64,000 nt of DNA. Source: Ruegeria atlantica (GTDB lineage: Bacteria > Pseudomonadota > Alphaproteobacteria > Rhodobacterales > Rhodobacteraceae). Below, piece by piece: positions 26,528 to 35,274 of this stretch; position 1 is the stretch's first letter, and each line of letters begins with the position of its first letter. The notes below the pieces were generated by a model, which worked only from the letters and a program-made list of their open reading frames with translations, searched no databases and had not been told where the DNA came from. The position numbers were made by a program, and so were the translations under genes. Where the stretch lies: assembly GCF_013033965.1 (NCBI RefSeq), contig NZ_WQFE01000006.1:62001-126000 (forward strand). Reading direction: 5' to 3'.

Positions 26528-26941
26528 TTATTCCGCGGGCTTAAAGAACACGGCGGCTTCGCCGGATTTTGCATTGGGGCCAAAGTCGGGGGTCATCACG
26601 ACTGCTTGTACTTTCATTCCAATGGTGATCGCCTCGTTGTCCACGTCGACGATACGGCTAAACATGCGCGGCCCTTCGTCCAGATCAATCAGCACGTTGT
26701 TGATATCGCCGCCGTATTTCGCTGGCCGCCGGATGATGGTCGAGGCGTAGACAGTGCCGCGGCCTGAGGCTTCGACCCATTCCAGATCATCGGCTCCGGT
26801 GGTGGGCGACAGTGCGCGGGGGTAAAAGTTGTATTCTCCGGTGGTTTTTGAGCGCTGGATCAGGAATTTTCCGGCGGCCAGACCCGCGCGGAATGCCGCG
26901 TCAGCCTGAGGGCTGGCTTCGGGGAGGGTAAAGTCAGTCAT
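26528..26941 (-). CDS. OB-fold (DUF35-type) partner protein lacking the zinc ribbon cysteines
   Basis: A 137-residue protein similar to the OB-fold domain of DUF35 acyl-CoA-associated proteins: FYPRALSPTTG then WVEASGRGTVYASTIIRRP, NVLIDLDEGPRMFSRIVDVDNEAITIGMKVQAV. Ordinary DUF35 members have a rubredoxin-like knuckle of four cysteines before the OB fold; here that stretch (AGKFLIQRSKTTGEYNFYPRAL) has none. The ATG at 26941 is preceded by AAGGACG. The open frame continues upstream into the acyl-CoA dehydrogenase gene but does not look coding. It should pair with the thiolase encoded next. Confidence 0.82.
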   Translation of the reverse strand: MTDFTLPEASPQADAAFRAGLAAGKFLIQRSKTTGEYNFYPRALSPTTGADDLEWVEASGRGTVYASTIIRRPAKYGGDINNVLIDLDEGPRMFSRIVDVDNEAITIGMKVQAVVMTPDFGPNAKSGEAAVFFKPAE

Positions 26942-26957
26942 GTTTCGTCCTTGATGT

Positions 26958-28586
26958 TCACGCGGCAAAGATCGCCGCAGAATGCGTAGGTTCTGGATTG
27001 AGGATACGGTGCCGCAGCAATCCGGCTTCGGGCAGGATGCGCGCGCGGACATGGGCGGCAGCGGCGCGCAACAACTCGGGTTCCGGGGCGTGATCCGCAA
27101 CAGCCTCGAGATTGGCCCAGACGCGGCCAAAGTAAACCAGCCCCGTTAGGCGCATAAAATCCGAGACGGACGGCCCGATATCAGCGCATGTTTGCATGGT
27201 TTTGGTGGCCGCTTGCCAAGCGCCGATTGCGTCGGCCAGCTCCAGCGACGTCGGTCCAATTGCAACCAGCTCGGCAAATGCATCTGCTGCCGCGCCGCCG
27301 TTTGCGCGGATCGCGCGGCGGGCCACCCCAGTGGCCAGAACGCCATTGGTGCCCTCGTAAATGGCCATGATCCGGCTGTCACGCATGATTTGTTCAACGC
27401 GGTATTCCTTGCAGAACCCATAGCCACCGTGAATTTGCACCGCGTGACTAGAAGCCGCGTTTACGGCGTCGGTGGCAAAAGCCTTGCAGGTTGGGGTAAG
27501 GATATCCAGCAGACCCTGATCTGCGCCCAGATCCATGTCCACAAGGGTGCGATAAACCATCGCCCGACATCCGAGCGTGTAGGCGTAGATATCCAGCAAC
27601 ATGCGCTGGACATCCCCGTGTTCGGTGATCAGTGCCGTACCTTCTGCTGTTGTGCCCTGACGCCGACTTACGGCATGTGTCCGCGCGCGTTGAAAAGCCA
27701 CGTCCATTTGGCCAACTGCTTGTAGGGCCACATCCAGACGCTCGGCATTCATCATCGTGAACATGGCAGCCAGGCCCTGACCTTCCTTGCCCAGCAATTC
27801 AGCCTTCGCGCCATCGAATGCCATTTGACAGGTGGGTGAGGCATGCATGCCCATCTTTTCTTCGATGCGGACGGTTTGCACCCGGTTGCGCGTTCCGTCC
27901 GGCATCACCGCAGGGCAGGCAAACAGGCTCAGTCCACGCACACCTGGCGCTGCGTTCGGTGTTCGAGCCAAGACCAGATGCAGCACGTTCTCGGTATAGT
28001 CGTGGTCACCGCCCGAGATGAAAATCTTCGTACCACTAAGTACATACTCGTCACCGTCGCGTGTGGCTAAGGTCTTGATCCGGCCCAGATCAGACCCTGC
28101 GTCCGGTTCGGTCAGGCACATCGATGCCATCCACTCACCCGAGATCAGCGGCGGCAGCAACCGCGCTTTCTGATCGTCATTGCCCGAGGCATTCACGGTT
28201 CGAATGCACCCCTGTGCAAGGCTTAAGACCATCTCATAGGAGATACATGCGCCAGCCAGCATATCCGCCAGAACCGCGCCCAGAATGTGTGGTAACTCTT
28301 GCCCGCCATATTTTTCAGGCGCACAGAGGCCCGGCCATCCGGCATCGGCATAGCGCTTATAGGCGGCGACCATGCCCGGTGGCATTCGCACCCGGCCATT
28401 TTCCAGACGCGCGCCTTGTTCTTCACCGATCACATCCAGAGGTGCGATTTCGGTATTGATAAAGCGGCCCAAGGCAGGGATCACGGCCTCGGCCAGATCA
28501 TCGTTCCAATCCGGCAGGCGTTCAGGTCGGCCAATATGCTTGAGGACAAATGCGATCTCGGCTTCAGAGGCGGTGTAGTCGATCAT
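26958..28586 (-). CDS. acyl-CoA dehydrogenase
   Basis: A 542-residue FAD-dependent acyl-CoA dehydrogenase related to the one at 20557. Landmarks are MCLTEPDAGSDLGRIKTLA, GTKIFISGGDHDYTENV, KMGMHASPTC, HAVQIHGGYGFCKEYRVEQIMRDSRI and the glutamate in IYEGTNGVLA. It overlaps the upstream CoA ligase gene by four bases and is followed after 16 bp by the OB-fold gene. The unit ligase, dehydrogenase, OB-fold protein and thiolase is transcribed from the divergent promoter near 30500 that carries both operator types. Confidence 0.9.
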   Translation of the reverse strand: MIDYTASEAEIAFVLKHIGRPERLPDWNDDLAEAVIPALGRFINTEIAPLDVIGEEQGARLENGRVRMPPGMVAAYKRYADAGWPGLCAPEKYGGQELPHILGAVLADMLAGACISYEMVLSLAQGCIRTVNASGNDDQKARLLPPLISGEWMASMCLTEPDAGSDLGRIKTLATRDGDEYVLSGTKIFISGGDHDYTENVLHLVLARTPNAAPGVRGLSLFACPAVMPDGTRNRVQTVRIEEKMGMHASPTCQMAFDGAKAELLGKEGQGLAAMFTMMNAERLDVALQAVGQMDVAFQRARTHAVSRRQGTTAEGTALITEHGDVQRMLLDIYAYTLGCRAMVYRTLVDMDLGADQGLLDILTPTCKAFATDAVNAASSHAVQIHGGYGFCKEYRVEQIMRDSRIMAIYEGTNGVLATGVARRAIRANGGAAADAFAELVAIGPTSLELADAIGAWQAATKTMQTCADIGPSVSDFMRLTGLVYFGRVWANLEAVADHAPEPELLRAAAAHVRARILPEAGLLRHRILNPEPTHSAAIFAA

Positions 28587-30427
28587 GTGGCGGCCTTCCC
28601 CGAGAAGATCACATCGTTGGCACCGCTATACAATTCAGTAACCGCTTTGGCTCGCAATTCCAACGCAAGCCGTTGATTAATATATCCTTTGTCCGTAATC
28701 TCGTTTTTCTCGGCCGACGGAGCATCGCGTTCGATGCGAACGCGTTTCACGCGCGTGGCGCTGCCGGTTTGTCCAGCGTTGTATGCGGCCAACCGTTTAG
28801 AAATGAAGGCGCGCAGAGTAGGATCGTTGGCATAACCCGCAAGAGTGTCGTCCCGTCCGGTCAGTGCCTTGCACTCATCTGCGTTCAGAAACAGCAGCGC
28901 ACCTATTTCGGTCCGGTCATGCCCGGTAATGACCGCGTCAGATGCAATCGGACTGAGGGCTTGCAGCAAGGCAACACGCAGATTCCCTACGGCGACCCAT
29001 GTTCCGGTCATCAGTTTAAAATTCTCAGAGATGCGGCCATCGAACACGATGCCTTTCGAGGGATCATCGGGATCCTGCAGACGTCCTGCATCGCCAGTCA
29101 GGAAGTATCCTTCCTCATCAAACGCCTCGGCGGTCTTTTGGGGGTTGTTCAGATAACCCGTTGTCACATGCGGCCCGCGGACGCGCATTTCCAACTTGGC
29201 TCCATTGGGCAGGAACTTGAGCTCGGACCCTGGCCCCGGCACCCCGATGACGCCAGCTTTGTCGATTGGGAAGTGCACACATGTGGCCATCATTGCCTCG
29301 GTCAGGCCCCAGGCGCTGACAAAGGGGACCTTCTCCCCCTGTTCCTGAATGCCCAACTGTTCAAGACCTTCCCATAGGTGGTCAGGCAGGCCTGCTCCTG
29401 AGAAAAAGATCAGATCAAGTCGCTTGAAAAAGGCGCTGCGAAAGGCTGCGTCTTCGCGCAGGACCGGCAACAGCATGTCGAAGCCGCGGGGCACGTTGAA
29501 GAACAGGGTCGGTGAGACATCGCGCACGTTGCGAATCGTCTTTTCGATCTCACCCGGCACGGGCTTCCCGTCATCGACATAGAAACTACCGCCATTGCGC
29601 AACATCATGTTGAAGTTGAAATTGCCGCCAAACGTATGATTCCAAGGCAACCAGTCCACCACGACAGGCGGGGCGGCTTCCAAAAACGGCCAAATCTGCA
29701 CCACAGCTTCCTGAGTGGCCAGCATCATGCGTTGTGTAACGATGACCCCTTTTGGCAAACCGGTCGAGCCAGAGGTGAACAAAACTTTGGCCAATGTGTC
29801 GTGATCCACTGTGGCGCGCGCCAGGGCAACTTTTTCGCCAGCTTTGGCTTCCAGAGCGTGTTCAAACGTCAAAGCGCCGTTATCCGACAGTTGCTCGATG
29901 CCTTTTGACCCAAGAAACTCAAAAGCTCGGGCGTAACTTTCGGCATTATCGGCATACGCCATACCAGGATTGGTGGTCTGGACGATATGGCGAAGCTTGG
30001 CCAGAGACTCGTCGAGCAGAGAATATGGGACAGATACTGGCACCACCGGAATGCCTACATGCATGGCCGCTAGCATCAGCAGGCCGTGCCGGATCGAATT
30101 GCCCGACAGAATCAACAGTGGGCGATTTTTACTCAGCCCTTTGTTCAATAAAAATGCAGCCAGTGAACGGGTTTGTGCCAAAGCCTCGGAATAGGTGACG
30201 CTGACCCATTCACCGTCCGGTCCACGCTCTGCCAAAAACAGGCGATCGGGTGTTTCATCCGCCCAGCGTTCCAAATATTCGGAAACGCACTTTACATCTA
30301 TTTTCAACGGGTAAGGGCTGCGCAATACGAATGCGCCTTCGCCCAGATCTTCGTGCAATACCTGTGACGGCGCGAATTTTTGGATATGCACCACGCCATC
30401 TTCGCTATGTCGGGCTGAAATGCTCAT
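28583..30427 (-). CDS. acyl/aryl-CoA synthetase (feruloyl-CoA synthase-like)
   Basis: A 614-residue AMP-forming ligase of the feruloyl-CoA synthase-like group. The P-loop is VLFTSGSTGLPKGVIVTQR, then WLPWNHTFGGNFNFN, FFSGAGLPDHLWEGLEQLG, SAWGLTEAMMATC, GYFLTGDAGRLQDP and FDGRISENFKLMTGTWV, all typical of that group. The ATG at 30427 follows AGGGAGAG; an ATG six codons earlier is possible. It would activate a bulky, possibly cyclic or aromatic acid as the CoA ester. The 208-bp divergent region before it holds box M2 and box T3. Confidence 0.88.
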   Translation of the reverse strand: MSISARHSEDGVVHIQKFAPSQVLHEDLGEGAFVLRSPYPLKIDVKCVSEYLERWADETPDRLFLAERGPDGEWVSVTYSEALAQTRSLAAFLLNKGLSKNRPLLILSGNSIRHGLLMLAAMHVGIPVVPVSVPYSLLDESLAKLRHIVQTTNPGMAYADNAESYARAFEFLGSKGIEQLSDNGALTFEHALEAKAGEKVALARATVDHDTLAKVLFTSGSTGLPKGVIVTQRMMLATQEAVVQIWPFLEAAPPVVVDWLPWNHTFGGNFNFNMMLRNGGSFYVDDGKPVPGEIEKTIRNVRDVSPTLFFNVPRGFDMLLPVLREDAAFRSAFFKRLDLIFFSGAGLPDHLWEGLEQLGIQEQGEKVPFVSAWGLTEAMMATCVHFPIDKAGVIGVPGPGSELKFLPNGAKLEMRVRGPHVTTGYLNNPQKTAEAFDEEGYFLTGDAGRLQDPDDPSKGIVFDGRISENFKLMTGTWVAVGNLRVALLQALSPIASDAVITGHDRTEIGALLFLNADECKALTGRDDTLAGYANDPTLRAFISKRLAAYNAGQTGSATRVKRVRIERDAPSAEKNEITDKGYINQRLALELRAKAVTELYSGANDVIFSGKAAT

Positions 30428-30500
30428 CTTCTCTCTCCCTGCCATCTGGCCGCTTCGGACGCGACATGATGCAACTTTTGAAAATCAGGCTATCCAAAAA

Positions 30501-30520
30501 CTTGTTAGTATGCAAATGTA
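30501..30520. promoter_or_regulatory. MarR-type operator box M2
   Basis: CTTGTTAGTATGCAAATGTA in the divergent region between the CoA synthetase and the SDR gene. It shares the GTTAGTAT core with M3 and M7 and ends immediately before TetR-type box T3. Confidence 0.72.
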
Positions 30521-30538
30521 TTATTGATCGTTCACTAA
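30521..30538. promoter_or_regulatory. TetR-type operator box T3
   Basis: TTATTGATCGTTCACTAA, abutting box M2 with no gap. The right half-site GTTCACTAA is identical to those of boxes T4 and T5. The divergent promoters of the CoA synthetase and SDR genes thus appear to be under two regulators. Confidence 0.72.
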
Positions 30539-30635
30539 GTTCAATTTTGACGGGTAAGATGCGACAGGAAATTGTGCAAGATCGTAGTTCGATTTCGTTG
30601 CGTCATGGCACCCGAACCGCACAAGGAGACAATTC

Positions 30636-31397
30636 ATGAAAATCAAAAACGCATCAGCGATTGTGACTGGGGGTGCCTCGGGTTTGGGGTTCGCGACGGC
30701 TGAGTTTCTTACATCGTGCGGGGCGAAGGTCGCGCTATTCGATTTGCCCGGCGACAAGCTGGATGAGGCGGCAAATCGATTGAAGGCTATCGCCGCGCCA
30801 TGCGACGTCATCAATGAGGCTCAGGTCACGGACGCGCTGGAGACTGCGATTGCCGCCAATGGTCTGCCCCGTATTGTCGTCAATTGCGCTGGTGTCACAC
30901 ATGGCGAGCGGATCGTTGGGCGCGATGGCCCGGCCGCGCTGGAGGGATTCGCCCGTACGGTCCAGATCAACCTGATCGGCACCTTCAATGTTATGCGACT
31001 GGCCGCTGAACGGATCATGCAGAACGATCCTCTTGATGACAATGAGCGGGGGATCATCATAAACACTGCGTCGGCTGCCGCGTTCGAAGGGCAGATCGGG
31101 CAGGCGGCCTATTCCGCCTCAAAAGGGGGTGTCGCCAGTTTGACGTTGCCTGCAGCGCGTGAATTCGCTCGTTCCGGCATTCGGGTTATGGCGATTGCGC
31201 CGGGCATCTTCTCGACCCCAATGATGGATTTGCTGCCGCAAGAGATTCAGGACAGTCTGGGCGCTAAAGTTCCCTTCCCCTCGCGTCTTGGGCAACCTGC
31301 CGAATTCGCGCGGCTGGCGGGACATATCATCGAAAACACCATGCTGAACGGAGAATGCGTGCGTCTGGACGGCGCGATCCGTCTGGAACCCAAGTAA
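30636..31397 (+). CDS. SDR-family 3-hydroxyacyl-CoA dehydrogenase (HSD10-like)
   Basis: A 253-residue short-chain dehydrogenase. The cofactor motif is VTGGASGLGFATAEFL with an acidic residue (FDLPG) at the end of the second strand, indicating NAD. The catalytic site is INTASAAAFEGQIGQAAYSASKGG (Ser, Tyr, Lys), followed by IAPGIFSTPMM. The pattern is that of type II/HSD10 enzymes that oxidise 3-hydroxy-2-methylacyl-CoA and similar esters. It is followed after 9 bp by a crotonase gene, so the pair would carry out hydration and oxidation of an enoyl-CoA. Confidence 0.87.
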   Translation: MKIKNASAIVTGGASGLGFATAEFLTSCGAKVALFDLPGDKLDEAANRLKAIAAPCDVINEAQVTDALETAIAANGLPRIVVNCAGVTHGERIVGRDGPAALEGFARTVQINLIGTFNVMRLAAERIMQNDPLDDNERGIIINTASAAAFEGQIGQAAYSASKGGVASLTLPAAREFARSGIRVMAIAPGIFSTPMMDLLPQEIQDSLGAKVPFPSRLGQPAEFARLAGHIIENTMLNGECVRLDGAIRLEPK

Positions 31398-31406
31398 GGC
31401 TTTGCA

Positions 31407-32177
31407 ATGAACTACACACATATCAACTCAGAAACAGACGGCGCAATCGGAATCCTGACACTGGACCGGCCTGCAAAGTTCAACGCGATCAACCACGGGC
31501 TGTTGTTCGAGATCGAGCATTACTTCGACACCCTTCCCGATGAGATCGGCGCGGTGGTGATCCGAAGTTCAGGTCAGCATTTCTGTGCCGGGTTGGACCT
31601 ACTTGAACACTCGATGCGGGATGCCGCAGGGGCGATGCATGAATGCCGCCTGTGGCACCGAATTTTCGACAAGATCGAATACGGCCGGGTTCCGGTTGTC
31701 GCCGCGATGAACGGCGGTGTTCTGGGCGGCGGAATGGAACTTGCCATGACCGCCCACATTCGGGTTTCACAACAGGATACGTTCTATGAACTGCCCGAAG
31801 GACGGCGCGCGATCTTTGTCGGCGGCGGCGCAACCGTGCGCGTTGGCCGGATCATCGGGGCCAGCCGGATGATGGAGATGATGTTGACGGGCCGCCGTTA
31901 TGACTCGGGCGAAGGTCTGCAACTGGGGCTCGCGCATTATGTCGAACCCGACGGGACCGCGTTCGACAAGGCGATGGAACTGGCCCGGCGTGTGACCGAG
32001 AATGCGCCGCTGTCTAACTATATGATGATGCAGGCGATCACGCGTATCAACGACATGTCAGCCAGTGATGGCTTCTTTACCGAAAGTCTGGCGGCGGCGA
32101 TCGCCCAGTCCTCACCAGAAGCGCGAGCCGGGATGGAGGCATTTCTGAAAAAAACTGGAAAGCGGGACAATCAGTAA
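31407..32177 (+). CDS. enoyl-CoA hydratase/isomerase (crotonase) family protein
   Basis: A 256-residue crotonase-fold protein: ILTLDRPAKFNAI, the oxyanion-hole segment SSGQHFCAGLDLLEH, MNGGVLGGGMELAMTAHIRV and LPEGRRAIFVGGGATVRVGRIIG. One catalytic glutamate is in GGGMEL; the second usual position is ELPEGRRAIF. It acts on CoA thioesters, as hydratase or isomerase. It shares the transcript with the SDR. No terminator is visible before the convergent fpr gene ends at 32254. Confidence 0.87.
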   Translation: MNYTHINSETDGAIGILTLDRPAKFNAINHGLLFEIEHYFDTLPDEIGAVVIRSSGQHFCAGLDLLEHSMRDAAGAMHECRLWHRIFDKIEYGRVPVVAAMNGGVLGGGMELAMTAHIRVSQQDTFYELPEGRRAIFVGGGATVRVGRIIGASRMMEMMLTGRRYDSGEGLQLGLAHYVEPDGTAFDKAMELARRVTENAPLSNYMMMQAITRINDMSASDGFFTESLAAAIAQSSPEARAGMEAFLKKTGKRDNQ

Positions 32178-32253
32178 GTCCCGAGACACGCGGGATCTGG
32201 TGTGAGAGCGTTTCACCAGATCCCGGTGTCGGGTGGGGCAGGGCCCCGGTTGG

Positions 32254-33060
32254 TCAATCGACAAAAGCGCGTTCGACCACAAATGTTGCAGGCTTGTTGT
32301 TCGCGCCTTCTTCCAGCCCGAACCCTTCCAGCGCGGCCTTGGTGTCCTGAAGCATCGCCATCGAGCCGCAGATCATTCCGCGATCTGTTTCAGGTGAAAT
32401 TGGCGGTAGGTCCAGATCATCGAAAACTTTGCCCGATGCCATAAGATCGGTGATGCGACCCTGAAACGGATAGTCCTCACGTGTGAGGGTGCAGTAGTGG
32501 CGCAAATTCTGCGCCATCTCGCCAACTAGAGGATCAGATTTGAGCGCGGCGACCAGTTCTTTGCCGTAATCCAACTCGCCATTTTCCCGACAGGTGTGGG
32601 TTAGGATCACTTCATCGAATTTTTCATAAGTTTCGGGGTCGCGGATCAGCGATGCAAATGGCGCAATGCCAGTGCCGGTGGAAAACATCCAAAGCCGTTT
32701 GCCCGGCAACAAGGCATCGTTGACCAGTGTGCCCGTGGGCTTTTTACGCATCAAAATCGTGTCGCCTTCGCGGATTTTCTGCAGGTGTTCGGTCAGGGGG
32801 CCGCCGGGAACCTTGATCGAATAGAATTCAATTTCCTCGTCCCAACTAGGTGACGAGATAGAATAGGCGCGGAAAACAGGTTTCTCCGCGTTCGGCAGGC
32901 CAATCATCACGAACTCACCGGATCTAAACCGGAAGGATGCCGGACGGGTGATGCGGAACTTGAACAACCGGTCGGTGTAATGCTTCACCTCTGTCACGGT
33001 TTCGGCAAACACGCCCGCAGGAATGGGGAATTCGGTTTTGGTCGTGGAATCCAGCGACAT
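32254..33060 (-). CDS. fpr: ferredoxin--NADP+ reductase
   Basis: A 268-residue FAD protein of the bacterial Fpr class. It shows the FAD motif RAYSISSPSW, LTEHLQ, the NADP-binding LWMFSTGTGIAPFASLIRDP, THTCRENGELDYGKEL and GRITDLMAS, MICGSMAML, and a C-terminal extension ending FVVERAFVD. It passes electrons between NADPH and ferredoxin. It lies 9 bp after fdxA in one operon whose promoter carries MarR-type boxes, which ties it to the pathway. The natural client is the 6-hydroxynicotinate reductase-like protein, whose E. barkeri counterpart is ferredoxin-dependent. Confidence 0.93.
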   Translation of the reverse strand: MSLDSTTKTEFPIPAGVFAETVTEVKHYTDRLFKFRITRPASFRFRSGEFVMIGLPNAEKPVFRAYSISSPSWDEEIEFYSIKVPGGPLTEHLQKIREGDTILMRKKPTGTLVNDALLPGKRLWMFSTGTGIAPFASLIRDPETYEKFDEVILTHTCRENGELDYGKELVAALKSDPLVGEMAQNLRHYCTLTREDYPFQGRITDLMASGKVFDDLDLPPISPETDRGMICGSMAMLQDTKAALEGFGLEEGANNKPATFVVERAFVD

Positions 33061-33069
33061 ATTGGTCTC

Positions 33070-33399
33070 CTATTCTGCCGGAGCTTCAGAAAAAAGCTCC
33101 AGTTTGCCTTCTTTGCCGTTCCAGTCGTCTGCGTCGGGCATCGGGTCTTTCTTTTCGGTGATGACGGGCCACGCCTCTGCGTATTTGCCGTTTAATTCGA
33201 CCCACTTCTCCATTCCGTCATCGGTGTCCGGGCGGATTGCATCGGCGGGGCATTCCGGTTCGCACACGCCGCAGTCAATGCACTCGTCGGGGTGAATGAC
33301 CAGCGTGTTTTCCCCTTCGTAGAAGCAGTCCACGGGGCAAACTTCCACACAATCGGTGAATTTGCAGTTGATGCAGTTTTCGGTGACGACGTAAGTCAT
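33070..33399 (-). CDS. fdxA: ferredoxin with [3Fe-4S] and [4Fe-4S] clusters
   Basis: A 109-residue FdxA-type ferredoxin. The N-terminal cluster motif is [18 protein letters not shown] and the second is [12 protein letters not shown], with the long C-terminal tail typical of 7Fe ferredoxins. It is cotranscribed with fpr. Boxes M3 and M4 lie 12-77 bp upstream of its start codon, so it is probably induced with the catabolic genes rather than being housekeeping. Confidence 0.95.
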   Translation of the reverse strand: MTYVVTENCINCKFTDCVEVCPVDCFYEGENTLVIHPDECIDCGVCEPECPADAIRPDTDDGMEKWVELNGKYAEAWPVITEKKDPMPDADDWNGKEGKLELFSEAPAE

Positions 33400-33410
33400 G
33401 GGGCTACCTA

Positions 33411-33430
33411 TTCGTTAGTATACGAATGAA
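33411..33430. promoter_or_regulatory. MarR-type operator box M3 (fdxA-fpr promoter)
   Basis: TTCGTTAGTATACGAATGAA, the most symmetric copy in the window (TTCGT and ACGAA arms), starting 12 bp upstream of fdxA. It serves as the reference sequence for the family. Confidence 0.78.
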
Positions 33431-33456
33431 TATTGTGAGAATTGCCTGCCTGTCAA

Positions 33457-33476
33457 TACGTTTTTATACAAACGAA
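33457..33476. promoter_or_regulatory. MarR-type operator box M4
   Basis: On the minus strand TTCGTTTGTATAAAAACGTA. The left half matches M3 well and the right half is degenerate. It lies 26 bp from M3 in the fdxA/CoA-transferase divergent region. Confidence 0.5.
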
Positions 33477-33513
33477 AAATTCCTGATCCGAAACTCTTGA
33501 CCAGGCGGCAAAA

Positions 33514-33533
33514 CAAGTTAGTGTACAAACAAA
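33514..33533. promoter_or_regulatory. MarR-type operator box M5 (CoA-transferase promoter)
   Basis: CAAGTTAGTGTACAAACAAA, a third copy in the divergent region and the one nearest the CoA-transferase gene, whose start is 137 bp downstream. Confidence 0.62.
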
Positions 33534-33669
33534 ATTAGGACACTTTGTCGGGACGATATGACAGACGTTCAGGGTGCCAAGAGATTGCGCCTGTGCTGTT
33601 GTGTGAATTGTCGGATTCGATTCCGATTGCAGACTGGAAGATAGCAACAATTTTCTTAAGGTTCAGACC

Positions 33670-34782
33670 ATGAGCGCACCCTTGCAAGGATTAAAAGTGA
33701 TCGAGCTTGCCCGCATCCTGGCCGGGCCATGGATCGGACAGACATTGGCTGATCTGGGTGCGGATGTCCTCAAGATCGAAAGCCCGGAGGGTGATGATAC
33801 CCGCAAGTGGGGTCCTCCGTTTATCGACCGCGATGGCGACAGGACGGCTGCATACTTCCATTCGGCCAATCGGGGCAAAGACAGTATCGCCTTGGATTTC
33901 CGGGAAGAAGATGATCGGGAAAAATTGTTGGGCCTGATCCGCGATGCGGATGTGCTGATTGAAAACTTCAAGGTCGGAGGGCTGAAGAAATTCAGCCTTG
34001 ACTATGACAGCGTAAAAAAGATCAATCCCCGGCTGGTTTACGCGTCTGTCACGGGCTTCGGTCAGGATGGCCCTTATGCCCATCGGGCGGGATACGATTT
34101 TCTGATCCAGGGCATGAGTGGGATCATGGACCTGACAGGCGACCCCGAGGGAGAGCCGCAAAAGATCGGTGTAGCCTTTGCTGATATCTTCACGGGTCTC
34201 TACGGTGTGATCGGCATTCAGGCCGCGCTTGCTGAACGAGAGCGCTCGGGGCAGGGGCAACACGTGGACCTGAGCCTGCTGGATTGTATGACGGGCGTTC
34301 TGGCCAATCAGGCGATGAACTATCTGGCCTCGGGTAAATGCCCGACGCGGTTGGGCAATGCCCATCCCAACATTGTACCTTATCAGGTGTTTCCGGTGGA
34401 GGATGGGCACATCATCATCGCCTGTGGAAACGATCGGCAATATGCAAGCCTGTGCGAGATTCTGGGCCTTCCCGGTTTGATTGAAGATCCGCGGTTTGTG
34501 TCCAATGCGGACCGTGTGGAAAACCGCGCCGTGTTGACAGAACTGCTGACGACGTCCTGCAAGGAATGGACCAAGGCCGACCTCTTGGCGGCCTTGGAAC
34601 AGCGCGGTGTGCCCGGCGGTCCGATCAATTCCGTCCACGAAGCGCTGAGCGACCCACAAATTCAGCATCGCGGGATGCAGATCAACCCGGAAGGCGTGCC
34701 CGGCCTGCGGACCCCGATCCGGTTTTCCCGGTCCGAACTGCAGTTGAACAAAGCGTCGGCCAAACGGCCCGTCAAATCATGA
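33670..34782 (+). CDS. CaiB/BaiF-type (class III) CoA-transferase
   Basis: A 370-residue family III CoA-transferase. It begins LKVIELARILAGPWIGQTLADLGADVLKIESPEGDDTR, which is characteristic. It continues with NRGKDSIALD, VTGFGQDGPYAHRAGYDFLIQ (catalytic aspartate in a later strand, near GSG-like turns), and QHVDLSLLDCMTG. It swaps CoA between carboxylates and could activate the dicarboxylate that leaves the enamidase branch. It stands alone on the plus strand. Its last six bases overlap the end of the convergent marR gene. Confidence 0.88.
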   Translation: MSAPLQGLKVIELARILAGPWIGQTLADLGADVLKIESPEGDDTRKWGPPFIDRDGDRTAAYFHSANRGKDSIALDFREEDDREKLLGLIRDADVLIENFKVGGLKKFSLDYDSVKKINPRLVYASVTGFGQDGPYAHRAGYDFLIQGMSGIMDLTGDPEGEPQKIGVAFADIFTGLYGVIGIQAALAERERSGQGQHVDLSLLDCMTGVLANQAMNYLASGKCPTRLGNAHPNIVPYQVFPVEDGHIIIACGNDRQYASLCEILGLPGLIEDPRFVSNADRVENRAVLTELLTTSCKEWTKADLLAALEQRGVPGGPINSVHEALSDPQIQHRGMQINPEGVPGLRTPIRFSRSELQLNKASAKRPVKS

Positions 34783-35202
34783 GATTTTCCGTAGAATCCG
34801 GATCAGGTTGCGTTGTTCAGCGGCCGTCAGAGGCTTGAGTGTTTCGTTGGTGATTTGCTGGCCGACATCCTTCATCCGCGCGACCATTTCCCCGCCTTCA
34901 GGGGATAGCGAAATCAGCGTGCGTCGCTTGTCATCCGGATCAGGTTCAACAACCGTCAATCCCTTTTGCCGCAAGCGGTCGACGACACCCTTTATCGTCG
35001 CAACATCCATCGCTGCCAGTCGCCCCAACCGGTTTTGAGAGCATTTGCCCAATTCGGCAATACGGATCAGCGCAGCAAACTGCGTAGGCGTTAGACCTTC
35101 CAGTGTGTGCGACTGAAAAATCGACGCGTGGCGCTGGTTCGCTAGCCGCAGCAGATAGCCGACCTGCTCGTCCAGCGCATAGCTTTCAATGGATTCAGTC
35201 AT
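34777..35202 (-). CDS. MarR-family transcriptional regulator
   Basis: A 141-residue MarR protein: LRLANQRHASIFQSHTLEGLTPTQFAALIRIAE, then the winged helix CSQNRLGRLAAMDVATIKGVVDRLRQKGL and the wing EPDPDDKRRTLISLSPEG. The ATG at 35202 follows AGGGG; an in-frame TTG seven codons upstream overlaps box M6 and is unlikely. It is the only MarR gene in the island. It lies at the end of the hydroxylase-reductase-transporter operon, with its own box M6 directly upstream, so it is the obvious candidate to bind all M boxes. MarR proteins of aromatic catabolism often sense aryl-CoA or the substrate. Confidence 0.9.
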   Translation of the reverse strand: MTESIESYALDEQVGYLLRLANQRHASIFQSHTLEGLTPTQFAALIRIAELGKCSQNRLGRLAAMDVATIKGVVDRLRQKGLTVVEPDPDDKRRTLISLSPEGGEMVARMKDVGQQITNETLKPLTAAEQRNLIRILRKIS

Positions 35203-35222
35203 GACAGCCCCTGCCTGATTCA

Positions 35223-35242
35223 ATTGTTTGTATTATAATAAA
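35223..35242. promoter_or_regulatory. MarR-type operator box M6 (marR autoregulation)
   Basis: ATTGTTTGTATTATAATAAA, aligning with M3 at about 14 of 20 positions. It is flanked by TTGTTT and AAACAA, which form an inverted repeat of their own. It ends 21 bp from the marR start codon. Confidence 0.58.
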
Positions 35243-35274
35243 CAAAGGCATACCCTTCCGACAAGGTTTTGGTG

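Noticed and set aside
33453..33650. Small minus-strand reading frame between fdxA and the CoA-transferase gene
   Set aside because: It lies across boxes M4 and M5 in a divergent promoter region and has no ribosome-binding site or recognisable domain.
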